Shown here one piece after another: positions 37,038-50,465 of a DNA stretch of 64,000 nt. The translations under genes and the position numbers were made by a program. The stretch is from positions 682,001 to 746,000 of the forward strand of contig NW_027096026.1 of NCBI RefSeq assembly GCF_040115645.1, in the 5' to 3' direction. The DNA is from Euwallacea fornicatus. Lineage: Eukaryota; Arthropoda; Insecta; Coleoptera; Curculionidae. Each line of letters starts with the position of its first letter. Positions within the stretch are counted from its first letter, which is position 1. The notes under the pieces are model-generated. The model did no database searches, was not told where the DNA came from, and saw only the letters and a program-made list of their open reading frames with translations.

Positions 37038-39456
37038 GTGTTGTGTCATCTGAAAGATCTCGTCGAGCTGATTAATCTGACGTTTTGTTTAAGACATTTG
37101 GTCATCATTTGTCGAAGTTATCGAGCTTCAAAATTTGAGTGTTTGAGCACTTAAAGTACTCTTTTTCTTGGAAATTCAACAAGATGCAATCATGATGTGT
37201 TGTGTCATCTGAAAGATCTCGTCGAGCTGAGTAATCTGACGTTTTGTTTAAGACATTTAGTCATCATTTGTCGAAGTTATCGAGCTTCAAAATTTGAGTG
37301 TTTCAGCACTTAAAGTACTCTTTTTCTTGGAAATTCAACAAGATGCAATCATGATGTGTAGTGTCATCTGAAAGACCTCGTCGAGCTGATTAATCTGACG
37401 TTTTGTTTAACACATTTGGTCATCATTTGTCGAAGTTATCGAGCTTCAAAATTTGAGTGTTTGAGCACTTAAAGTACTCTTTTTCTTAGAAAATCAACAA
37501 GATGCAATCATGATGTGTTGTGTCATGTGAAAGATCTCGTCGAGCTGATTAATTTGATACTTTGTTTAAGACATTTAGTCATCATTTGTCGAAGTTATCG
37601 AGCTTCAAAATTTGAGTGTTTCAGCACTTAAAGTACTCTTTTTCTTGGAAATTCAACAAGATGCAATCATGATGTGTAGTGTCATCTGAAAGACCTCGTC
37701 GAGCTGATTAATCTGACGTTTTGTTTAACACATTTGGTCATCATTTGTCGAAGTTATCGAGCTTCAAAATTTGAGTGTTTGAGCACTTAAAGTACTCTTT
37801 TTCTTAGAAAATCAACAAGATGTAATCATGATTTGTTATGTCATGTGAAAGATCTCGTCGAGCTGAGTAATCTGACGTTTTGTTTAAGACATTTAGTCAT
37901 CATTTGTCGAAGTTATCGAGCTTCAAAATTTGAGTGTTTCAGCACTTAAGGTACTCTTTTTCTTAGAAAATCAACAAGATGCAATCATGATATGTAGTGT
38001 CATCTGAAAGATCTCGTCGAGCTGATTAATTTGATACTTTGTTTAAGACATTTGGTCATCATTTGTCGAAGTTATCGAGCTTCAAAGTTAGAAAAGTCAC
38101 ACAATTTGAGTGTTTCAGCACTTAAAGTACTCTTTTTCTTGGAAATTCAACAAGATGCAATCATGATGTGTTGTGTCATGTGAAAGATCTCGTCGAGCTG
38201 ATTAATCTGACGTTTTGTTTAAGACATTTGGTCAACATTTGTCGAAGTTATCGAGCTTCAAAGTTAGAAAAGTCACACAATTTGAGTGTTTCAGCAATTA
38301 AAGTACTCTTTTTCTTAGAAAATCAACAAGATGCAATCATGATATGTAGTGTCATCTGAAAGATCTCGTCGAGCTGATTAATTTGATACTTTGTTTAAGA
38401 CATTTGGTCATCATTTGTCGAAGTTATCGAGCTTCAAAATTTGAGTGTTTGAGCACTTAAAGTACTCTTTTTCTTAGAAAATCAACAAGATGCAATCATG
38501 ATGTGTTATGTCATGTGAAAGATCTCGTCGAGCTGAGTAATCTGACGTTTTGTTTAAGACATTTAGTCATCATTTGTCGAAGTTATCGAGCTTCAAAATT
38601 TGAGTGTTTCAGCACTTAAAGTACTCTTTTTCTTAGAAAATCAACAAGATGCAATCATGATATGTAGTGTCATCTGAAAGATCTCGTCGAGCTGATTAAT
38701 TTGATACTTTGTTTAAGACATTTGGTCATCATTTGTCGAAGTTATCGAGCTTCAAAATTTGAGTGTTTGAGCACTTAAAGTACTCTTTTTCTTAGAAAAT
38801 CAACAAGATGCAATCATGATGTGTTATGTCATGTGAAAGATCTCGTCGAGCTGATTAATTTGATACTTTGTTTAAGACATTTGGTCATCATTTGTCGAAG
38901 TTATCGAGCTTCAAAATTTGAGTGTTTGAGCACTTAAAGTACTCTTTTTCTTAGAAAATCAACAAGATGTAATCATGATGTGTTATGTCATGTGAAAGAT
39001 CTCGTCGAGCTGAGTAATCTGACGTTTTGTTTAAGACATTTAGTCATCATTTGTCGAAGTTATCGAGCTTCAAAATTTGAGTGTTTCAGCACTTAAGGTA
39101 CTCTTTTTCTTAGAAAATCAACAAGATGCAATCATGATATGTAGTGTCATCTGAAAGATCTCGTCGAGCTGATTAATTTGATACTTTGTTTAAGACATTT
39201 GGTCATCATTTGTCGAAGTTATCGAGCTTCAAAATTTGAGTGTTTGAGCACTTAAAGTACTCTTTTTCTTAGAAAATCAACAAGATGTAATCATGATGTG
39301 TTATGTCATGTGAAAGATCTCGTCGAGCTGAGTAATCTGACGTTTTGTTTAAGACATTTAGTCATCATTTGTCGAAGTTATCGAGCTTCAAAATTTGAGT
39401 GTTTCAGCACTTAAAGTACTCTTTTTCTTAGAAAATCAACAAGATGCAATCATGAT
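37038..39456 (+). repeat. S-rich segment (6 S, 2 L, 7 S)
   Basis: Six S units to 37991, L units at 37992 and 38168, then seven S units. Two-unit periodicity of 318 bp is visible. At 37356 and 37674 the gtgtagtgtc/aacacattt units are separated by another S. From 38344, atgtag/taatttgatac units alternate irregularly with gttatg/gagtaatctg/ttagtc units, the latter with gtttcagcac. A private gatttgttatg occurs at about 37830. Confidence 0.82.
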
Positions 39457-42153
39457 GTGTTGTGTCATCTGAAAGATCTCGTCGAGCTGATTGATCTGAC
39501 GTTTTGTTTGAGACATTTGGTCATCGTTTGTCGAAGTTATCGAGCTTCAAAGTTAAAAAAGTCACACAATTTGAGTGTTTCAGCACTTAAAGTACTCTTT
39601 TTCTTGGAAATTCAACAAGATGCAATCATGATGTGTTGTGTCATCTGAAAGATCTCGTCGAGCTGATTAATCTAACGTTTTGTTTAAGACATTTGGTCAT
39701 CGTTTGTCGAAGTTATCGAGCTTCAAAGTTAGAAAAGTCACACAATTTGAGTGTTTCAGCACTTAAAGTACTCTTTTTCTTGGAAATTCAACAAGATGCA
39801 ATCATGATGTGTTGTGTCATGTGAAAGATCTCGTCGAGCTGATTAATTTGATACTTTGTTTAAGACATTTGGTCAACATTTGTCGAAGTTATCGAGCTTC
39901 AAAGTTAGAAAAGTCACACAATTTGAGTGTTTCAGCACTTAAAGTACTCTTTTTCTTGGAAATTCAACAAGATGCAATCATGATGTGTTGTGTCATCTGA
40001 AAGATCTCGTCGAGCTGATTAATCTGACGTTTTGTTTAAGACATTTGGTCATCATTTGTCGAAGTTATCGAGCTTCAAAATTTGAGTGTTTGAGCACTTA
40101 AAGTACTCTTTTTCTTAGAAAATCAACAAGATGCAATCATGATGTGTTGTGTCATCTGAAAGATCTCGTCGAGCTGATTAATCTGACGTTTTGTTTAAGA
40201 CATTTGGTCATCATTTGTCGAAGTTATCGAGCTTCAAAATTTGAGTGTTTGAGCACTTAAAGTACTCTTTTTCTTAGAAAATCAACAAGATGCAATCATG
40301 ATGTGTTGTGTCATCTGAAAGATCTCGTCGAGCTGAGTAATCTGACGTTTTGTTTAAGACATTTAGTCATCATTTGTCGAAGTTATCGAGCTTCAAAATT
40401 TGAGTGTTTCAGCACTTAAAGTACTCTTTTTCTTGGAAATTCAACAAGATGCAATCATGATGTGTAGTGTCATCTGAAAGACCTCGTCGAGCTGATTAAT
40501 CTGACGTTTTGTTTAACACATTTGGTCATCATTTGTCGAAGTTATCGAGCTTCAAAGTTAGAAAAGTCACACAATTTGAGTGTTTCAGCACTTAAAGTAC
40601 TCTTTTTCGTAGAAAATCAACAAGATGCAATCATAATGTGTTGTGTCATCTGAAAGATCTCGTCGAGCTGATTAATCTGACGTTTTGTTTAAGACATTTG
40701 GTCATCGTTTGTCGAAGTTATCGAGCTTCAAAGTTAGAAAAGTCACACAATTTGAGTGTTTCAGCACTTAAAGTATTCTTTTTCGTAGAAAATCAACAAG
40801 ATGCAATCATGATGTGTTGTGTCATCTGAAAGATCTCGTCGAGCTGATTAATCTGACGTTTTGTTTAACACATTTGGTCATCATTTGTCGAAGTTATCGA
40901 GCTTCAAAGTTAGAAAAGTCACACAATTTGAGTGTTTCAGCACTTAAAGTACTCTTTTTCTTGGAAATTCAACAAGATGCAATCATGATGTGTAGTGTCA
41001 TCTGAAAGACCTCGTCGAGCTGATTAATCTGACGTTTTGTTTAACACATTTGGTCATCATTTGTCGAAGTTATCGAGCTTCAAAGTTAGAAAAGTCACAC
41101 AATTTGAGTGTTTCAGCACTTAAAGTACTCTTTTTCTTGGAAATTCAACAAGATGCAATCATGATGCGTAGTGTCATCTGAAAGACCTCGTCGAGCTGAT
41201 TAATCTGACGTTTTGTTTAACACATTTGGTCATCATTTGTCGAAGTTATCGAGCTTCAAAGTTAGAAAAGTCACACAATTTGAGTGTTTCAGCACTTAAA
41301 GTACTCTTTTTCTTGGAAATTCAACAAGATGCAATCATGATGTGTAGTGTCATCTGAAAGACCTCGTCGAGCTGATTAATCTGACGTTTTGTTTAACACA
41401 TTTGGTCATCATTTGTCGAAGTTATCGAGCTTCAAAGTTAGAAAAGTCACACAATTTGAGTGTTTCAGCACTTAAGGTACTCTTTTTCTTAGAAAATCAA
41501 CAAGATGCAATCATGATGTGTTGTGTCATCTGAAAGATCTCGTCGAGCTGATTAATTTGATACTTTGTTTAAGACATTTGGTCATCATTTGTCGAAGTTA
41601 TCGAGCTTCAAAATTTGAGTGTTTGAGCACTTAAAGTACTCTTTTTCTTAGAAAATCAACAAGATGCAATCATGATGTGTTGTGTCATGTGAAAGATCTC
41701 GTCGAGCTGATTAATTTGATACTTTGTTTAAGACATTTGGTCATCATTTGTCGAAGTTATCGAGCTTCAAAATTTGAGTGTTTGAGCACTTAAAGTACTC
41801 TTTTTCTTAGAAAATCAACAAGATGCAATCATGATGTGTTATGTCATGTGAAAGATCTCGTCGAGCTGATTAATTTGATACTTTGTTTAAGACATTTGGT
41901 CATCATTTGTCGAAGTTATCGAGCTTCAAAATTTGAGTGTTTGAGCACTTAAAGTACTCTTTTTCTTAGAAAATCAACAAGATGCAATCATGATGTGTTG
42001 TGTCATCTGAAAGATCTCGTCGAGCTGATTAATCTGACGTTTTGTTTAACACATTTGGTCATCATTTGTCGAAGTTATCGAGCTTCAAAATTTGAGTGTT
42101 TGAGCACTTAAAGTACTCTTTTTCTTAGAAAATCAACAAGATGCAATCATGAT
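39457..42153 (+). repeat. Mixed segment: 3 L, 3 S, 6 L, 4 S
   Basis: L units at 39457 (attgatctg, tttgagacat, agttaaaaaag), 39633 and 39809. Three S follow, then six L from 40462 to 41517, several with aacacattt and gtgtagtgtc/gacctc. The unit at 41166 starts gcgtag, as in the 1550-bp repeat. Units 40462 and 40638 end in ttcgtag, and 40638 has aagtattc. The S units from 41518 mostly carry taatttgatac. Confidence 0.82.
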
Positions 42154-44214
42154 GTGTTATGTCATGTGAAAGATCTCGTCGAGCTGATTAATTTGATACT
42201 TTGTTTAAGACATTTGGTCATCATTTGTCGAAGTTAACGAGCTTCAAAATTTGAGTGTTTGAGCACTTAAAGTAGTCTTTTTCTTGGAAATTCAACAAGA
42301 TGCAATCATGATGTGTTGTGTCATGTGAAAGATCTCGTCGAGCTGATTAATTTGATACTTTGTTTAACACATTTGGTCATCATTTGTCGAAGTTATCGAG
42401 CTTCAAAGTTAGAAAAGTCACACAATTTGAGTGTTTCAGCACTTAAAGTACTCTTTTTCTTGGAAATTCAACAAGATGCAATCATGATGTGTAGTGTCAT
42501 CTGAAAGACCTCGTCGAGCTGATTAATCTGACGTTTTGTTTAACACATTTGGTCATCATTTGTCGAAGTTATCGAGCTTCAAAGTTAGAAAAGTCACACA
42601 ATTTGAGTGTTTCAACACTTAAAGTACTCTTTTTCTTGGAAATTCAACAGGATGCAATCATGATGTGTTGTGTCATCTGAAAGATCTCGTCGAGCTGAGT
42701 AATCTGACGTTTTGTTTAACACATTTGGTCATCATTTGTCGAAGTTATCGAGCTTCAAAGTTAGAAAAGTCACACAATTTGAGTGTTTCAGCACTTAAAG
42801 TACTCTTTTTCGTAGAAAATCAACAAGATGCAATCATGATGTGTTGTGTCATCTGAAAGATCTCGTCGAGCTGATTAATCTGACGTTTTGTTTAAGACAT
42901 TTGGTCATCGTTTGTCGAAGTTATCGAGCTTCAAAGTTAGAAAAGTCACACAATTTGAGTGTTTCAACACTTAAAGTACTCTTTTTCTTGGAAATTCAAC
43001 AGGATGCAATCATGATGTGTTGTGTCATCTGAAAGATCTCGTCGAGCTGAGTAATCTGACGTTTTGTTTAACACATTTGGTCATCATTTGTCGAAGTTAT
43101 CGAGCTTCAAAGTTAGAAAAGTCACACAATTTGAGTGTTTCAGCACTTAAGGTACTGTTTTTCTTAGAAAATCAACAAGATGCAATCATGATGTGTTGTG
43201 TCATGTGAAAGATCTCGTCGAGCTGATTAATTTGATACTTTGTTTAAGACATTTGGTCATCATTTGTCGAAGTAATCGAGCTTCAAAATTTGAGTGTTTG
43301 AGCACTTAAAGTAGTCTTTTTCTTGGAAATTCAACAAGATGCAATCATGATGTGTTGTGTCATCTGAAAGATCTCGTCGAGCTGATTAATCTGACGTTTT
43401 GTTTAACACATTTGGTCATCATTTGTCGAAGTTATCGAGCTTCAAAGTTAGAAAAGTCACACAATTTGAGTGTTTCAGCACTTAAAGTACTCTTTTTCTT
43501 GGAAATTCAACAAGATGCAATCATGATGTGTTGTGTCATCTGAAAGATCTCGTCGAGCTGATTAATCTGACGTTTTGTTTAACACATTTGGTCATCATTT
43601 GTCGAAGTTATCGAGCTTCAAAGTTAGAAAAGTCACACAATTTGAGTGTTTCAGCACTTAAAGTACTCTTTTTCGTAGAAAATCAACAAGATGCAATCAT
43701 GATGTGTTGTGTCATCTGAAAGATCTCGTCGAGCTGATTAATCTGACGTTTTGTTTAAGAAATTTGGTCATCGTTTGTCGAAGTTATCGAGCTTCAAAGT
43801 TAGAAAAGTCACACAATTTGAGTGTTTCAGCACTTAAAGTACTCTTTTTCTTAGAAAATCAACAAGATGCAATCATGATGTGTTGTGTCATCTGAAAGAT
43901 CTCGTCGAGCTGATTAATCTAACGTTTTGTTTAAGACATTTGGTCATCGTTTGTCGAAGTTATCGAGCTTCAAAGTTAGAAAAGTCACACAATTTGAGTG
44001 TTTCAGCACTTAAAGTACTTTTTTTCTTGGAAATTCAACAAGATGCAATCATGATGTGTTGTGTCATGTGAAAGATCTCGTCGAGCTGATTAATTTGATA
44101 CTTTGTTTAAGACATTTGGTCATCATTTGTCGAAGTTATCGAGCTTCAAAATTTGAGTGTTTGAGCACTTAAAGTAGTCTTTTTCTTGGAAATTCAACAA
44201 GATGCAATCATGAT
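42154..44214 (+). repeat. 2061-bp higher-order repeat, copy 1 (12 monomers)
   Basis: S, five L, S, four L, S (9 L + 3 S). Markers: aagttaacgag in the first S, gtttcaacac with aacaggatgc in the units at 42489 and 42841, gagtaatctg in 42665 and 43017, ggtactg at the end of 43017, aagtaatcgag in the S at 43193, and agtacttttttt in 43880. Confidence 0.88.
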
Positions 44215-46275
44215 GTGTTGTGTCATGTGAAAGATCTCGTCGAGCTGATTAATTTGATACTTTGTTTAAGACATTTGGTCATCATTTGTCGAAGTTAACG
44301 AGCTTCAAAATTTGAGTGTTTGAGCACTTAAAGTAGTCTTTTTCTTGGAAATTCAACAAGATGCAATCATGATGTGTTGTGTCATGTGAAAGATCTCGTC
44401 GAGCTGATTAATTTGATACTTTGTTTAACACATTTGGTCATCATTTGTCGAAGTTATCGAGCTTCAAATTTAGAAAAGTCACACAATTTGAGTGTTTCAG
44501 CACTTAAAGTACTCTTTTTCTTGGAAATTCAACAAGATGCAATCATGATGTGTAGTGTCATCTGAAAGACCTCGTCGAGCTGATTAATCTGACGTTTTGT
44601 TTAACACATTTGGTCATCATTTGTCGAAGTTATCGAGCTTCAAAGTTAGAAAAGTCACACAATTTGAGTGTTTCAACACTTAAAGTACTCTTTTTCTTGG
44701 AAATTCAACAGGATGCAATCATGATGTGTTGTGTCATCTGAAAGATCTCGTCGAGCTGAGTAATCTGACGTTTTGTTTAACACATTTGGTCATCATTTGT
44801 CGAAGTTATCGAGCTTCAAAGTTAGAAAAGTCACACAATTTGAGTGTTTCAGCACTTAAAGTACTCTTTTTCGTAGAAAATCAACAAGATGCAATCATGA
44901 TGTGTTGTGTCATCTGAAAGATCTCGTCGAGCTGATTAATCTGACGTTTTGTTTAAGACATTTGGTCATCGTTTGTCGAAGTTATCGAGCTTCAAAGTTA
45001 GAAAAGTCACACAATTTGAGTGTTTCAACACTTAAAGTACTCTTTTTCTTGGAAATTCAACAGGATGCAATCATGATGTGTTGTGTCATCTGAAAGATCT
45101 CGTCGAGCTGAGTAATCTGACGTTTTGTTTAACACATTTGGTCATCATTTGTCGAAGTTATCGAGCTTCAAAGTTAGAAAAGTCACACAATTTGAGTGTT
45201 TCAGCACTTAAGGTACTGTTTTTCTTAGAAAATCAACAAGATGCAATCATGATGTGTTGTGTCATGTGAAAGATCTCGTCGAGCTGATTAATTTGATACT
45301 TTGTTTAAGACATTTGGTCATCATTTGTCGAAGTAATCGAGCTTCAAAATTTGAGTGTTTGAGCACTTAAAGTAGTCTTTTTCTTGGAAATTCAACAAGA
45401 TGCAATCATGATGTGTTGTGTCATCTGAAAGATCTCGTCGAGCTGATTAATCTGACGTTTTGTTTAACACATTTGGTCATCATTTGTCGAAGTTATCGAG
45501 CTTCAAAGTTAGAAAAGTCACACAATTTGAGTGTTTCAGCACTTAAAGTACTCTTTTTCTTGGAAATTCAACAAGATGCAATCATGATGTGTTGTGTCAT
45601 CTGAAAGATCTCGTCGAGCTGATTAATCTGACGTTTTGTTTAACACATTTGGTCATCATTTGTCGAAGTTATCGAGCTTCAAAGTTAGAAAAGTCACACA
45701 ATTTGAGTGTTTCAGCACTTAAAGTACTCTTTTTCGTAGAAAATCAACAAGATGCAATCATGATGTGTTGTGTCATCTGAAAGATCTCGTCGAGCTGATT
45801 AATCTGACGTTTTGTTTAAGAAATTTGGTCATCGTTTGTCGAAGTTATCGAGCTTCAAAGTTAGAAAAGTCACACAATTTGAGTGTTTCAGCACTTAAAG
45901 TACTCTTTTTCTTAGAAAATCAACAAGATGCAATCATGATGTGTTGTGTCATCTGAAAGATCTCGTCGAGCTGATTAATCTGACGTTTTGTTTAACACAT
46001 TTGGTCATCATTTGTCGAAGTTATCGAGCTTCAAAGTTAGAAAAGTCACACAATTTGAGTGTTTCAGCACTTAAAGTACTCTTTTTCTTGGAAATTCAAC
46101 AAGATGCAATCATGATGTGTTGTGTCATCTGAAAGATCTCGTCGAGCTGATTAATCTGACGTTTTGTTTAACACATTTGGTCATCATTTGTCGAAGTTAT
46201 CGAGCTTCAAAGTTAGAAAAGTCACACAATTTGAGTGTTTCAGCACTTAAAGTACTCTTTTTCGTAGAAAATCAA
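44215..46275 (+). repeat. 2061-bp higher-order repeat, copy 2
   Basis: Same twelve-unit order at offset 2061, with all markers of copy 1 up to the L unit at 45765. The private difference caaatttagaaaag is in the unit at 44374. From 45941 it departs: copy 1 has ctaacg/catcgtttg at 43880, while this copy has the aacacattt unit that begins another trimer. Confidence 0.85.
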
Positions 46276-48052
46276 CAAGATGCAATCATGATGTGTTGTG
46301 TCATCTGAAAGATCTCGTCGAGCTGATTAATCTGACGTTTTGTTTAAGAAATTTGGTCATCGTTTGTCGAAGTTATCGAGCTTCAAAGTTAGAAAAGTCA
46401 CACAATTTGAGTGTTTCAGCACTTAAAGTACTCTTTTTCTTAGAAATTCAACAAGATGCAATCATGATGTGTTGTGTCATCTGAAAGATCTCGTCGAGCT
46501 GATTAATCTGACGTTTTGTTTAACACATTTGGTCATCATTTGTCGAAGTTATCGAGCTTCAAAGTTAGAAAAGTCACACAATTTGAGTGTTTCAGCACTT
46601 AAAGTACTCTTTTTCTTGGAAATTCAACAAGATGCAATCATGATGTGTTGTGTCATCTGAAAGATCTCGTCGAGCTGATTAATCTGACGTTTTGTTTAAC
46701 ACATTTGGTCATCATTTGTCGAAGTTATCGAGCTTCAAAGTTAGAAAAGTCACACAATTTGAGTGTTTCAGCACTTAAAGTACTCTTTTTCGTAGAAAAT
46801 CAACAAGATGCAATCATGATGTGTTGTGTCATCTGAAAGATCTCGTCGAGCTGATTAATCTGACGTTTTGTTTAAGAAATTTGGTCATCGTTTGTCGAAG
46901 TTATCGAGCTTCAAAGTTAGAAAAGTCACACAATTTGAGTGTTTCAGCACTTAAAGTACTCTTTTTCTTAGAAAATCAACAAGATGCAATCATGATGTGT
47001 TGTGTCATCTGAAAGATCTCGTCGAGCTGATTAATCTGACGTTTTGTTTAACACATTTGGTCATCATTTGTCGAAGTTATCGAGCTTCAAAGTTAGAAAA
47101 GTCACACAATTTGAGTGTTTCAGCACTTAAAGTACTCTTTTTCTTGGAAATTCAACAAGATGCAATCATGATGTGTTGTGTCATCTGAAAGATCTCGTCG
47201 AGCTGATTAATCTGACGTTTTGTTTAACACATTTGGTCATCATTTGTCGAAGTTATCGAGCTTCAAAGTTAGAAAAGTCACACAATTTGAGTGTTTCAGC
47301 ACTTAAAGTACTCTTTTTCGTAGAAAATCAACAAGATGCAATCATGATGTGTTGTGTCATCTGAAAGATCTCGTCGAGCTGATTAATCTGACGTTTTGTT
47401 TAAGAAATTTGGTCATCGTTTGTCGAAGTTATCGAGCTTCAAAGTTAGAAAAGTCACACAATTTGAGTGTTTCAGCACTTAAAGTACTCTTTTTCTTAGA
47501 AATTCAACAAGATGCAATCATGATGTGTTGTGTCATCTGAAAGATCTCGTCGAGCTGATTAATCTGACGTTTTGTTTAACACATTTGGTCATCATTTGTC
47601 GAAGTTATCGAGCTTCAAAGTTAGAAAAGTCACACAATTTGAGTGTTTCAGCACTTAAAGTACTCTTTTTCTTGGAAATTCAACAAGATGCAATCATGAT
47701 GTGTTGTGTCATCTGAAAGATCTCGTCGAGCTGATTAATCTGACGTTTTGTTTAACACATTTGGTCATCATTTGTCGAAGTTATCGAGCTTCAAAGTTAG
47801 AAAAGTCACACAATTTGAGTGTTTCAGCACTTAAAGTACTCTTTTTCGTAGAAAATCAACAAGATGCAATCATGATGTGTTGTGTCATCTGAAAGATCTC
47901 GTCGAGCTGATTAATCTGACGTTTTGTTTAAGACATTTGGTCATCGTTTGTCGAAGTTATCGAGCTTCAAAGTTAGAAAAGTCACACAATTTGAGTGTTT
48001 CAGCACTTAAAGTACTTTTTTTCTTGGAAATTCAACAAGATGCAATCATGAT
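45413..48052 (+). repeat. Five tandem 528-bp trimers, nested in a 1056-bp period
   Basis: Starts at 45413, 45941, 46469, 46997 and 47525. Each trimer is three L units: aacacattt with ttggaaattc; aacacattt with ttcgtagaaaatc; and a third unit with agaaatttgg and catcgtttg (aagacattt in the fifth trimer). The third unit ends ttagaaaatc in trimers 1 and 3 but ttagaaattc in trimers 2 and 4. Two trimers (1056 bp) were therefore duplicated as a unit. It lies within a run of 17 L units, 45413-48404. Confidence 0.9.
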
Positions 48053-50465
48053 GTGTTGTGTCATGTGAAAGATCTCGTCGAGCTGATTAATTTGATACTT
48101 TGTTTAAGACATTTGGTCATCATTTGTCGAAGTTATCGAGCTTCAAAGTTAGAAAAGTCACACAATTTGAGTGTTTCAGCACTTAAAGTACTCTTTTTCT
48201 TGGAAATTCAACAAGATGCAATCATGATGTGTTGTGTCATGTGAAAGATCTCGTCGAGCTGATTAATTTGATACTTTGTTTAAGACATTTGGTCAACATT
48301 TGTCGAAGTTATCGAGCTTCAAAGTTAGAAAAGTCACACAATTTGAGTGTTTCAGCACTTAAAGTACTCTTTTTCTTGGAAATTCAACAAGATGCAATCA
48401 TGATGTGTTGTGTCATCTGAAAGATCTCGTCGAGCTGAGTATTCTGACGTTTTGTTTAAGACATTTAGTCATCATTTGTCGAAGTTATCGAGCTTCAAAA
48501 TTTGAGTGTTTGAGCACTTAAAGTACTCTTTTTCTTAGAAAATCAACAAGATGCAATCATGATGTGTTGTGTCATCTGAAAGATCTCGTCGAGCTGAGTA
48601 ATCTGACGTTTTGTTTAAGACATTTAGTCATCATTTGTCGAAGTTATCGAGCTTCAAAATTTGAGTGTTTGAGCACTTAAAGTACTCTTTTTCTTAGAAA
48701 ATCAACAAGATGCAATCATGATGTGTTGTGTCATCTGAAAGATCTCGTCGAGCTGATTAATCTGACGTTTTGTTTAACACATTTGGTCATCATTTGTCGA
48801 AGTTATCGAGCTTCAAAGTTAGAAAAGTCACACAATTTGAGTGTTTCAGCACTTAAAGTACTCTTTTTCTTAGAAAATCAACAAGATGCAATCATGATGT
48901 GTTGTGTCATCTGAAAGATCTCGTCGAGCTGATTAATCTGACGTTTTGTTTAACACATTTGGTCATCATTTGTCGAAGTTATCGAGCTTCAAAGTTAGAA
49001 AAGTCACACAATTTGAGTGTTTCAGCACTTAAAGTACTCTTTTTCTTGGAAATTCAACAAGATGCAATCATGATGTGTTGTGTCATCTGAAAGATCTCGT
49101 CGAGCTGATTAATCTGACGTTTTGTTTAACACATTTGGTCATCATTTGTCGAAGTTATCGAGCTTCAAAGTTAGAAAAGTCACACAATTTGAGTGTTTCA
49201 GCACTTAAAGTACTCTTTTTCGTAGAAAATCAACAAGATGCAATCATGATGTGTTGTGTCATCTGAAAGATCTCGTCGAGCTGATTGATCTGACGTTTTG
49301 TTTAAGACATTTGGTCATCGTTTGTCGAAGTTATCGAGCTTCAAAGTTAAAAAAGTCACACAATTTGAGTGTTTCAGCACTTAAAGTACTCTTTTTCGTA
49401 GAAAATCAACAAGATGCAATCATGATGTGTTGTGTCATCTGAAAGATCTCGTCGAGCTGATTAATCTGACGTTTTGTTTAACACATTTGGTCATCATTTG
49501 TCGAAGTTATCGAGCTTCAAAGTTAGAAAAGTCACACAATTTGAGTGTTTCAGCACTTAAAGTACTCTTTTTCTTGGAAATTCAACAAGATGCAATCATG
49601 ATGTGTTGTGTCATCTGAAAGATCTTGTCGAGCTGATTAATCTGACGTTTTGTTTAAGACATTTGGTCAACATTTGTCGAAGTTATCGAGCTTCAAAGTT
49701 AGAAAAGTCACACAATTTGAGTGTTTCAGCAATTAAAGTACTCTTTTTCGTAGAAAATCAACAAGATGCAATCATGATGTGTTGTGTCATGTGAAAGATC
49801 TCGTCGAGCTGATTAATTTGATACTTTGTTTAAGACATTTGGTCATCATTTGTCGAAGTAATCGAGCTTCAAAATTTGAGTGTTTGAGCACTTAAAGTAG
49901 TCTTTTTCTTGGAAATTCAACAAGATGCAATCATGATGTGTTGTGTCATGTGAAAGATCTCGTCGAGCTGATTAATCTGACGTTTTGTTTAAGACATTTG
50001 GTCAACATTTGTCGAAGTTATCGAGCTTCAAAGTTAGAAAAGTCACACAATTTGAGTGTTTCAGCAATTAAAGTACTCTTTTTCTTAGAAAATCAACAAG
50101 ATGCAATCATGATATGTAGTGTCATCTGAAAGATCTCGTCGAGCTGATTGATCTGACGTTTTGTTTAAGACATTTGGTCATCGTTTGTCGAAGTTATCGA
50201 GCTTCAAAGTTAGAAAAGTCACACAATTTGAGTGTTTCAGCACTTAAAGTACTCTTTTTCTTAGAAAATCAACAAGATGCAATCATGATGTGTTGTGTCA
50301 TCTGAAAGATCTCGTCGAGCTGATTAATCTAACGTTTTGTTTAAGACATTTGGTCATCGTTTGTCGAAGTTATCGAGCTTCAAAGTTAGAAAAGTCACAC
50401 AATTTGAGTGTTTCAGCACTTAAAGTACTCTTTTTCTTGGAAATTCAACAAGATGCAATCATGAT
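48053..50465 (+). repeat. 2413-bp higher-order repeat, copy 1 (14 monomers)
   Basis: Eleven L and three S. It begins with two taatttgatac L units (48053 and 48229, the second with gtcaacattt), then S units, the first with gagtattctg (48405). The same sequence starts again at 50466. Later units include 49251 (attgatctg, agttaaaaaag) and 49603 (gatcttgtcg, gcaattaaag). Confidence 0.82.
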
